Source: Garcia nutans (Eukaryota; Streptophyta; Magnoliopsida; Malpighiales; Euphorbiaceae). From it: a stretch of 64,000 bases of DNA. Below, piece after piece: positions 54,311-64,000 of the stretch. A model generated the notes under the pieces. It made no database searches and was not told where the DNA came from. It worked only from the letters and a program-made list of their open reading frames with translations. Made by a program: the position numbers and the translations under genes. Within the stretch, counting starts at the first letter, position 1; each line of letters begins with the position of its first letter. The stretch spans positions 39,858,001 to 39,922,000 of the forward strand of contig CANTUV010000039.1 in NCBI GenBank assembly GCA_947685225.1, given 5' to 3'.

Positions 54311-57004
54311 TGAAACACCCCTTCCCGACCTACATGTGTAAGCTGAGTAGAGGCGCCACACTAACTTAATGTTGCTACAAATTTTACTTAGTCAAATTTT
54401 AGTTCCAGTTTTAATAGAAATTTTGCCATAGTTTTGCCTAAAAATTGAGTCCCAAGTGTCGACAAAACTAGTTTTTTTTTTTAACATTTTACACAAACCA
54501 ATGCAAACAAAATCATTCTCAATACACTCCCAATAAATCCCCCTTATAACCTCAACTACAACCTGCAAATAAGATTTACACTTCTAGTACAAAATAAAGT
54601 AAAGGTTTATTGTAACACCCCCACACCTGGTACAAGCACACTACAACACCACAATGTAGCATAAGTGCACCAAACATAGGGATGCTACGGTTCTCTTAAC
54701 ATTCAAAACACTTTAAAACTTGATACCATACCCTTATCATTATACATTAAAATATTACACAGCGGAAGTTATAAAATATTTACATATTTACATATTAAAC
54801 ATTTCTTTACAAAAATATATAGAATTATACATGATTGGCAAGTTTGCTCTGATCTTTAAGCTCCCAAAATGAATTCTTCAAGGTCTACTCACACTTGGTC
54901 TTGATGAACTCTCGGGTTCAACTCTATCAACTCTATTACCTGCGCGATTAAACACTATCGCGCTAAGCCAACGGCTTAGTAAGATAATCATGCAAATGAT
55001 ATGACTTAGTGCAATGCAATGTCATTTCTCAATCCATAATATACATGTAACATCATATATGCAAAACTAACAACATACTTTCACTTTACATATCATATTT
55101 CAATATCTTTTCATATACTTCATTAATATTCATTTAACCATTCATAATCAACACTAAACAAAGACAAGCATGGGCCCAAGACACACTAATATGCCATTCA
55201 ATTTTCAGAGTTAATGTTTTGGTTTTGTTATCACATTTATCAATATCATATACCCAACTAGGCTTCAAGGACTAAGTCCAACCTAGCTTCAAGGGTGGTA
55301 ACATCTCAATTAGGCTTCAAGGATTCAATCCAACCTAACTTCAAGAGATTGTTACACTTATTAGGCATGCCACCAATAACAAACTCTGAAAATGGAATAA
55401 CACATTAGCCACACAATTCATTCTCAATTCTCATTATCATTTAGGCAAACATGCCTCATTTATCTCCATTGAATCACCTTAGCCAATAACAATGGCTTCA
55501 CATTTCATTTCACAATATAACATTTCATTATTCAAGTATATATTTATCTCATCCATGATCACATTATATCTCACATAGCATCATTCATAAATATCAACAT
55601 TTCATTCCACATTACTCATGAAACACATTACCATTCACAATGCATAACATAACATTGTTCAATCTCAACAATGCAAGAACAACAAAGAATTAAAACCCTA
55701 ACCTACACAATTGAGGGACACGGTCAGCCACTTGAAGGACACGGTTAGGGCAATTCAACCTCTTCACAATCTAATCCAAAAGGAATATTAGCAAAATGAC
55801 CATATGAATAGTACATTCTGGTTTTAGACTCCATTTTATCCTTATTTTGAAAAATTGTATAAAATAATCTACTTGACTAAAAATTCTAATTTTTTTACAG
55901 AATTTAGTTTTGTATCTTAAAATCATTCATTTAAAATTTCAGATCAAACTGAACACAAAATCTTGGTCAAATAGTTCACCTAACCAGACTGCCCCAATTG
56001 CCCTGCATCCTGGCAGCAGTTCTGAACTTTGTGAATTTCATAAATCAATTTCAATCAACGTGGTTCCAAATTATTTTTCTCAAATACTAGACTCACTAAG
56101 AAACAACATATCCAAAATTCAATTGAATATGATTTTTTTACATTTTATTAAAAATCCCGTAATATAGCTGTCTCAGTTAAGGTAAAAATAATCTTTCTAA
56201 ACTCATAACCATTCCAAAATCGAATCAACATATTTTTCAGTCATTCTAGACTCATAGAGGCACAACATATCAAAAATTCACTTCAAGAACATTTTTCTAT
56301 AATTAATTAAAAATTATACAAGCTACAGCCTTTACTAATTGTAAAACAGAAAAAGAATTCACTAAACACACTCTTACTCTTCCATCACCAACACCAACCT
56401 AGCTTCTTATCTTTAATTCCATTTCAACACTTGAGAATAAATCATAAACACATCTCATCATCAAATCATCAAACCCTAATTAACTTCCCATACCACTTCA
56501 AAAATAGGAAAGAAATCAAAGGAAAGATCTTACCTTAGTTAAAACTTCTTGAATCAACACTTGAACACTTAATCTCCCTTCAATTTGAGCTCAACACATC
56601 AAGATCCTCTCTTCACCACTTGCTTCCCTTTGTCTATGGAGGAGCCGGCCACACACATGAAGAAGAAGAAGAAATTATGAATAAACCAAAGTCAACTCTT
56701 CTTTAAATATCCACCATGTGATTCAATTCAAGCAATTACCAAATTGCCCTTAATCATTTAACTTAACTTTTGTCTCATGTATACCCATGATAGTAATTAC
56801 ACATATCACATAAAAATATCTCTCTTCCTTTGACTCTTCCTTTGACCCATTTATATGTTATATATATCATCATATACACAACATATACCATTCTCTCTAA
56901 ACCCTAATTCTTTTCTTATCCCATCATATACATTCAATCCAATTTATAACAATAACAACAACAACAATATGCAAAACTTCTAGGGCATAAATGAGGATAT
57001 TACA
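54311..57004 (-). repeat. 5' LTR of young Tekay element (2694 bp)
   Basis: It is colinear with the 3' LTR and about 99.5% alike by eye. Its inner end reads TGTTTCA where the 3' LTR has TGTTACA. The GCGCGAT hairpin is at 54942-54963. It lacks the 21-bp segment present in the 3' LTR. Confidence 0.95.
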
Positions 57005-57596
57005 CTACGAGACTTGATCCATTGCATAGCATGTAAAATTTAGTATTAGTTAATCATATTATGTATGTACAATTTTGTAGTTTATATATATAAATGTTGT
57101 AAATGTAACGTTGGATTCAGTTAATGAATATCAAAAGTATTTTTTCCTATATATATACCAAGTAAATTTTAAGTAATGTCAATATTGAGTTACTTTTAGG
57201 TATGTATATGAAATCATGTTAAATTAAGATTTTGGGTTGAGTGAATGATGTTGAAGATTTGGATAAATTCAAATGTGGATTGGGAGAGCAATATTTTTAT
57301 GCAGGTTGAGTTGTGATTTTGGAAAATGTTCAATTTACAAATAAAATTCTAGCGAATTTTTCCTAGAGATTTTCTTTTAAAGTTTGTATTTTAATAATTA
57401 ATAACTTATTTATTCATTTATTTACCTACTATAATACCTTTTATATATTAAAATATTTCTCTTTAAATTATGGAATATTTTCAACTGAGAAGGATGTTAA
57501 TATGCATATATTCTGTATGTGTATTTAACATATACAGAATGTATGCACTATAGATATAGGATATAAGGGTGTTATATTTATTTTAGTATCAGAGCC

Positions 57597-58455
57597 TAGT
57601 TTTAGATTCTCAACCTAGGTGGGTTTTTAAGAGAATGAAAGGGGTTTTTAAATGTGATTTTAAAGTATGATATATACATATACATTAGCACTTGAACTGG
57701 CCTCGGATGTGGCAATAGTTGGAAGCCAAGGGTGAGGCTCTGAGTGAGGATATAGTAAAGTCTAGATTTAGAGTATGTAAAGAAGATGATGGAAAATTTT
57801 ATTAGCCTAATTGATTGTTAAAAGAAGTAGTGGTTTGATTAAATATTATTAATCATGACAGAATTATTTATAAAGTGGTTTGTATAGATGATGATTATGG
57901 GAATTCATTTCTTTCAAATAAATTATTATTGTAATACATAAAGAGTGTTTATGGTGTAAGTTATTGGAAGTTAAATTGGGGAATAATAATAGAATGCAAC
58001 TATAAGATTATGGAAGGAAATGATTATGGAGTTAGGTGATTTAAAGAAGTACATTTGTTAATTATGGTTTAAATGGTTTATGTTTGAAGTCAATATCAAT
58101 TGTAGTGGAAATTATTAAATTATATTTCCAAAGTGCACATGTTTAAGAATATGTGGACAAAAGAGAAAAGAAAATGAAATTGAAGGAAGATTAAAATGGG
58201 AAAAAAATAAATAATAATCATTATTTGGAGAATTAAAGTATCGATAATTTGCTTATGGGTAGAAAATGTATACGAAGTTAGATGGCTATTATATATATAT
58301 GAGATAATGTTTGCATTAAATGTGTTAAGTCTAAAGTTAAATGTGATAGTGGTTATAATATTATATAATTAAGACATGCATAAGTAAGAAGATTACAATG
58401 CCGTTGAATGAGAATTGAAGATAAGAAAGACTGATATGTACTTTAATGAAGATGT
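57597..58455 (+). other. Decayed interior of the older Tekay-like element
   Basis: It follows the PBS, with 'ctcaacctaggtgggttttta' resembling the leader of the young element on the opposite strand. No gag ORF is recognisable. AT-rich. Confidence 0.45.
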
Positions 58456-60820
58456 GAGCGGGGATTTTTTTCCCATTTCTGGTGGAATGGTTCTTGCGAC
58501 TTCGGCACTGCTAGGCTATGGGCCTTAGAGAACACGGGCTTAAACCTAAAGAATTGGAGTCGCCAGTTAGATGGGCCAAGAAAGAAATAAAAAGGGGGTG
58601 AATGACTCTATTCCTATGGAGTCTCCAATCCATATTGAGTTCGAAAAGTTGGGTACATGTAAGAAATGTGAGAAGTAACCTAGCACTCCTATAACACACA
58701 GTTCGTTAGAACCGGCCTCCTTTTCATGTCTAAATATTATTAAGTTCTTATTTTACTATGATATTATCCATACTACAAGCAATAATAAATAGACATTCAC
58801 CATATTATAAATCAAAGCAACAAATCAAATGGGCACCTATACATGCCCTTATAAATATCCAAAATTCATAAAAAACTAAGTAAAATAGGGCACCCTTCAA
58901 AGGGTGAAAACATGTTCTTTACAACAGTCCAAAAGTCCATAATTTAAATTGCATAAACTTAATCACTCACAAGTGAAAATATGCTTTTTACATTCTCCTA
59001 AAAAATACAACCAATAAATAAATATTAACATAGTTCCATCATTCATAATAAAGTAAGTAATCCAAACATATAGTCCATCATAAAAATTACAGTTCATAAA
59101 CATATCTTAATAATAACCCTTTAATAAAATATAAGGTGCAATGCACACGATGGTCCCGTTAGCCGGTTAGCGGGCGGGGATCAAGGAGATAGTGTTCCTG
59201 AAAGGTAAACGATTTATCATACTTATTGAATGAGTTGCTGCTTCTAAAATTTAAATTAGGGTTTGATCTTAAATCTAGGGCTTAATAATGCAAAACTAGG
59301 GTTTTAACATACAAACTAAGATTAAAAAATTGTAAAATTAGGATTTAATATGCAAACTAATATTAAAACATTCAAACTAGGGTTTTAATCCTAAACTAAT
59401 ATCACAAAGGATTAGGGTTTTGGAAAACAAACGTTGCAGCATCAATCACCTTAAAACAATTAATAACATATTTATAAAGATTAAATGAAGATGATCAATT
59501 GTATGGATTTAATATATAAAAAACATACCTTCGTTTGTTGGTTTTACCAATTAATTGCATTGATCCAAGCTCGAACACAATCTTACAGATTCTGCCTTGC
59601 TTCTGTGCTATTTACTTGATTAAAATAATATTTAATATCGTATCTCTGGCTTTATGTTTCTTTTTTCCTTTCTTAGTTTTTTTTTTATTTTAGTACTTCG
59701 TTGTGGCCCCCTTCCGGCTACTATTTATTGGCTATTTATAAGCAATATTAGGGCAACTGTGTTCTGAGAATCCTGACATCCTTCGGATAAGCCCCGAATC
59801 ATTTGAATCCTATTAGAACTAAAATTCTTTGAACCAGGACCGGCCATGAGCTTAATTTGACATGAGTCTTAGCTTATGTCTAGTTACTCATATATTTGTT
59901 CAATTCAATGAAGTATAGTTTATTTATAATGCTGCATATCCATTTTAATTTATATTAATATTTTTATCTTTCTTGATTAAAATAAAGAAACCCTAAATTG
60001 ATTATGAAACCTTAATTGCATGCAAAACCTAGTGTTATTATTATAACTCTAACTTATATTTTGGAGGCAACAACTTATTCAACGAGTAGGGTAAATTGTT
60101 TACCACCGTGTGCATTCCCCCTTATATTTCATTAACGGGCTAATATTAAGATATGATTGTGGATTGTAATTTTTATGATTAATTATATGTTTGAATTACT
60201 TATTTTATTATAAATTATGGAATCATGTTAGTATTTATGTATTGGTTGTATTTTTAAGAGACTTATAAAATGGATGTTTCCTCTTGGTGGGTGCCTTATT
60301 TATTTTGTTTCTTTTATTTAATTTATTTTTTGGACCATTGTAAAGGACATGTTTCCACCAATTTGTGGGTGTCTTATTTTATTTATTTATATGGACATTA
60401 GGACATTATAAGGGCATGTTTCCATCTTCATATGGGTGCCCATCTTATTTTTGTTTGTTTGTTTGATATATAATATGATGAATAATTATTTATTTTAATT
60501 CATTTAATATGGATAATATTGTAATACTGTAAAAGTTTAATAATATTTAAACCTAAAAAAGGTCTAATTCCAATGAACTAAGCGTTATGGGGAGTGCTGG
60601 GCCATTTCTCACCTTTCTCATACGTACCCAACTTTTCAAACCCAGTAGGGGTTGGGGATTCCTTAGAAATTAAGTCATCTACCCCTTTCTATCTTGTCGA
60701 CCCGTTCGGGTGGAGACTCCAATTCTTAGAGTTTAGGCTTATGTTCCCTAAATCCTAGAGCCTAACATAGCCGGAGTCATAAAAACTATTTCACCGGGAG
60801 TGGGGGAAAAATCCCCACTC
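58456..60820 (+). mobile_element. Long inverted-repeat DNA element (Mutator-like or fold-back), 2365 bp
   Basis: The left arm starts GAGCGGGGATTTTTTTCCC. The right end is, reverse complemented, GAGTGGGGATTTTTCCCCC. The arms pair over about 850-1000 bp (left to roughly 59440, right from roughly 59975), including GGAGTCGCCA-, GGGTACGTATGAGAAAGGTG- and GGTAAACRATTT-like blocks. The middle of about 500 bp is non-coding. I see no matching 8-11 bp TSD, so superfamily assignment is tentative. Confidence 0.75.
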
Positions 60821-61536
60821 ATAGTATCATTTTCCATTTCACATTGCACTTATTAAACTGCATTAGAGTGTTGCTGAAACCCTCTACTTGTGTTATTTGT
60901 TAACTGTGTTAATAAGTTTGTTGCAGGACCATGTACAATCTACCTATGCAACATTTTTTCATAAATTGTATTTGATTCCTAATACAAAATGAGCTATTCA
61001 TGATAATTTCCTTTGGGGTTGATAAATGGAAGGGTTACACACATTATATGGTCTTCTATAAGTTCTCTGTACACATAGTTATTACACTTATATATATAAC
61101 TATAAGTGCTTTATACATGTAATTATGACAATGAGATTTCACTGTTAAATCAATTGAGATGTCATGTTAGATTGTTATTAAGGAAGAAGGTAATTGTTAA
61201 GGTTATAGCTTGATCATATAGGCTTATTATGACTGCAACAAAGTATAACATCAAGGAATATTAATGGTATTCATATGTTATATGAAAATGAGAAGCTAAA
61301 ATCTTCATCTAGAATAAAATGAAATGAACTAAAGATGTTTGAAAAACAATTTTGAAGTCTCATATTTTGACATGTTTTCTATGAACTCTAGTCTTACTTG
61401 GCAGAGAAATCAAATCCAAAGATCTAATGAATAAAAAATAATATAAAACCTAAAATGGACTAAAATCTGAATTTTATTTGATAGCATAGTTGGGGGTGAA
61501 CCCAAACTTCTGGTCCCAACTCTCACATGTTCATGA
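60821..61536 (+). other. Spacer between two inverted-repeat elements
   Basis: Non-coding, AT-rich; nothing recognisable. Confidence 0.4.
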
Positions 61537-62969
61537 GATCGGGGATTTTTGCCCCCACTCTCAGTGGAATGATTCTTGCGACTTCGACACTGTTAAGCTC
61601 TGGGCCATAGACAACACAGGTCTAAGCCTAGAGAAATAGGAGTTGCCACCAGACAGGCTGGGAAGAAAGTAGAAAGGGTGGATGACTCGATTCCTAAGGA
61701 ATCCCTAACCTTTATTGGGTTCAAAAAATTAGGTACACATGGGGAAGGTGAGAAGTAGCTCATCACCCCCACAATGCCCGGTTCATTAGAATCGGTCAAT
61801 ATATTTTTAAATTCTTATATTATTAAAATATTATTCATATTATAACAATTTGTAATAAATATTCATCAATCCATAAAATAAACAAATATTAAAATGGGCA
61901 CCCAAACAAGATGGAGACATGCCTTTACAATGTTCGAGTCCTGCCTTTACAATGTCCGAGTCCAAAATACAAATAAAATAAGATGGGAACTCATAAAAGA
62001 GTGAAAACATGTCACTTACAATAATCCCAAAAATAAATTAAGTAAAAGAAATATTTTAAATAAAGAAGGCAAATACAAGTTGAACTTTTACAACCATACA
62101 ATCCAAATAATAAATAATTAAAATCCACAAACATATAAATAATCAGCATACACGTAGTCATTATACAAAGAATTACTAAATTAGAGTAAAATTAATGAAA
62201 TTAGGGTTTAATCATGATATTAGGGTTTTAGATGGAATTTAGGGTTTAACATGCAATTAGGGTTCTGGATTGTAATTTAAACAAAATCAAAATAATGAAT
62301 CAAAAAATAGTAATTCTGCAAGGTTGTATAATATGAAAGAAATGATAATTTATTAATTTGAATAAGTATTTCTTATTAAAGATCATATCTGTGTTGCTGG
62401 CCCCACTAAATAGTCATACTAAACCAAATCTCGTGACTAGACCGCACAATCCTTTCTAAAATTGATGTTAGGGTTTTGCCTAAAATAATCTCTAATGGTT
62501 TGGATCAATTATGTTTTGATCGAACAATATTGTTCAAAAGGTTTATGTATGTGCTTATTAGGGTATTAATCCATCCCTTTTATAATGTTTAATTAGGGTA
62601 TTAATCTGGCTTAATCCTTTTGAAGTCCAATCTTATCAGGAAACTCCCTATTTATCTTAACAAACTTCAAATTTAAATAGGATTAGTAAAGTTAAATGGA
62701 TCGATAAATTGGCCACAGACTCATGGCCTATTAGCCATGAGCCGTGGAGAATTGGCCATAAATCATGATGAATTGGCCACAAACTTACAATAAGAATGGT
62801 TAATTCATCATGGCTCTAGGGCCATTTTAGTAATTTGGCCCTTTAAATTAGGATCAAATACGATTTGGACTTTTTAATTGGGACAACATTTAGTTTAGGC
62901 AAAAATTAAGAGTATACAGTTTTGCCCCCTACTTGAAGGATCTTGAATTTATTGAGAGAGTGAAAAGCA

Positions 62970-63700
62970 ATCTGCCCTTGATAAATTTAAACCAATTTTG
63001 GATACTTAAACAATTTTGGGCTAGCTCGAGTGTTTCAAATAAACCTGAGCTAGTTTGGATTCTTCAACTAAATCCAATCTGCTTTGGGTGCTTAGAGTAA
63101 ACCCAAATGGTTCTGAATGCTTCAAATAAATCCAAAATATTCCAATGGATGCTTTAAAAAGTTTGATATGGTTTTGGTGTTTCAAATAAACCCGAGATCT
63201 TCAAGCGAATGCTTCAGTAAATCTGAGCCGGTCCAAGTTTTTCAAGTAAAATCGGGACCTTCGAGTGGATACTTCAGTAAATTTAATCTGATTTGGGTGC
63301 TTTAAATAAATGTGAGTCGGTCTGGATGCTTTAAAGAAATCCAAGCTAGTTCATGTGCTTCAAATAAACTCCGGACCTTCAAGCGGATGCTTCAATAAAT
63401 CTGAGTTAGTTATCCAAGTGTTTCAAATAAACTTGGGACCTTCGAGTGGATACCTCAATAAATCCTATTTTATTCGAGTGCTTCAAATAAACTCCAGTTC
63501 TTCTAACGAATACTTTAATAAATCTAAGTTGATCCAGGTGCTTCAAATAAACCTCGAGGCCTTTAAGTGATTGCTTCAATAAATTCGGTCAATCTGGGTA
63601 CTTCAATAAACCTATCTTTGTTTTAGGATGCTTTAATAAATCCTATCAGACTCCCATTTGGACACTTTGACAAGTCCAACTTCTACTTTAGATACTTTAA
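62970..63700 (+). repeat. 30/60-bp hierarchical minisatellite
   Basis: Alternating half-units GTGCTTCAAATAAAC... and GATGCTTCAATAAATC... of about 30 bp form roughly 60-bp units (about 10-12 in all, decaying to the right). Because 60 is a multiple of three, short open frames with 20-residue repeats appear (63117-63305, 63355-63570). I treat these as by-products. Confidence 0.8.
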
Positions 63701-63872
63701 TGAATATGGATTTTACTTAAAGATATATTAACCAATCCTATTTTGCTCTAGATACCTGAACAAACCTAGCCAACGCAACATTTTTTTGATTTTGAACGAC
63801 ATTTTTTGATTTTGAGGGTATTTGAGTATGTTTGACGATGTGCTATTTGGATTGCCTTTTGGACAAAAAGTC

Positions 63873-63880
63873 TATAAATA
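63873..63880 (+). promoter_or_regulatory. TATA box of gene at right edge
   Basis: TATAAATA is followed by a CT-rich leader (63900-63960) and ATG 101 bp downstream, a good plant core-promoter arrangement. Confidence 0.6.
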
Positions 63881-63973
63881 GAGGTGCAGAGGAGCATTTG
63901 ATGCCTTGCTCCTCCATCCTCTCTTCACTTCTTTTCTTTGCTTTTTGTTTCTTCCAAAGTGTTTTCTTTCAAG

Positions 63974-64000
63974 ATGTCTCAATCTTTTGCTTCCTCTCCT
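63974..64000 (+). CDS. N-terminus of an unidentified gene, cut by window end
   Basis: ATG in the context AAGATGTCT opens a frame reading MSQSFASSP to the window edge, nine codons. It follows a TATA box and CT-rich leader. No function can be inferred from nine residues. It lies within the presumed second inverted-repeat element, so it could be that element's own gene or a captured host gene. Confidence 0.45.

Larger units (their letters stand above)
46723..57009 (-). mobile_element. Young Tekay/Del-type Ty3/gypsy chromovirus, nearly complete
   Basis: The element spans 46728-57004 (10,277 bp) on the minus strand, with the perfect target duplication CTACG at 46723-46727 and 57005-57009. In element order: 5' LTR (54311-57004), PBS (54292-54303), gag-pol (54144-49491, one frameshift), PPT (49444-49456), 3' LTR (46728-49443). 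A C-terminal chromodomain-like segment on integrase places it in the chromoviruses; LTR length and pol sequence suggest Tekay/Del. LTRs differ by about twelve substitutions, one T-run length change and one 21-bp indel by my count, so insertion is recent. Confidence 0.95.
44905..57596 (+). mobile_element. Older Tekay-like element: 5' LTR split by the young element, with PBS
   Basis: The LTR starts TGTAATACCAG at 44905, is interrupted at 46727, resumes at 57010 (after the TSD) and ends GGGTGTTATA at 57576, about 2390 bp without the insertion. TAGTATCAGAGCC (57584-57596), a one-change version of the initiator-Met PBS, follows, so this is a plus-strand 5' LTR. The LTR shares with the solo LTRs the 'gggccgaactccatgg' and 'cattgcgcaggt' blocks. 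No 3' LTR is recognised in the window. Confidence 0.75.
61537..64000 (+). mobile_element. Second copy of the long inverted-repeat element, left arm plus interior (runs off window)
   Basis: The arm starts GATCGGGGATTTTTGCCCCC and aligns with the 58456 arm for several hundred bp (CTTGCGACTTCG, GGAAGAAAG, GGTACACATGGG, GGTTCATTAGAATCGG). It includes the CATG-TTT...ACAAT blocks near 61915-62030 and the telo-box-like region near 62203-62270. The right arm is not in the window. Unlike the first copy, its interior holds a minisatellite, a promoter and a gene start. Confidence 0.6.

Noticed and set aside
62970..63700. Repeat protein encoded by the 60-bp units (63117-63305, 63355-63570)
   Set aside because: Open frames follow from the 60-bp period; they have no extended frame, no leader and several stops between them.

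Overview
The window is AT-rich plant nuclear DNA, most likely from a eudicot; I cannot name the species. The evidence is a spliced wall-associated receptor kinase gene and plant-type elements: SIRE-like and shorter-LTR Ty1/copia, Tekay/Del-type Ty3/gypsy chromovirus, CACTA, Mutator-like fold-backs, LINEs and a caulimovirid-like endogenous pararetrovirus. Everything is eukaryotic; I see no rRNA, tRNA gene, CRISPR array or operon.

Layout, left to right. 1-2695: 3' part of a SIRE-like copia element (env-like ORF running off the left edge, PPT-like tracts, 3' LTR), inserted in the gag of an older degenerate copia element (2696-9195). That copia is split again by a solo Tekay-type LTR (2849-5311, TSD CTGAG). 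9196-12132: non-coding, with a possible fragment of a gene 5' end near 10170. 12133-24361: a decayed CACTA transposon holding a 10 kb non-autonomous LTR element (13747-23823), whose 3' LTR holds another solo LTR (19745-22335, TSD AAACT). 24362-25893: a 5'-truncated LINE. 26466-32200: a 40-bp minisatellite, a TATA promoter and a broken pararetrovirus, split by a third solo LTR (28439-31620, TSD AACAT). 33196-37161: the only clearly intact host gene, a WAK-type receptor kinase with three exons. 37215-39475: a minus-strand LINE remnant carrying a 0.9 kb TRIM-like element. 42102-43528: a fold-back Mutator-like element with a perfect 9-bp TSD. 44905-57576: an LTR of an older Tekay-like element interrupted by a young, nearly intact Tekay/Del element on the minus strand (46728-57004, TSD CTACG). 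58456-60820: a long inverted-repeat element. 61537 to the right edge: a second copy of the same arm, then a 30/60-bp minisatellite, a TATA box and an ATG whose gene leaves the window.

The window is therefore mostly nested repeats around one receptor kinase gene. Relative ages follow from the nesting: copia is older than SIRE and solo LTR 1; CACTA is older than the LARD, which is older than solo LTR 2; the pararetrovirus is older than solo LTR 3; the LTR at 44905 is older than the young Tekay element.

The most unusual structure is in the Tekay-type solo LTRs. Two of them carry three consecutive predicted hairpins that share one loop sequence but have three unrelated stems; a third keeps two of the three. 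The young element has an analogous pair with a different loop. A separate CG-rich hairpin (GCGCGAT/ATCGCGC) is kept in several of the same LTRs.
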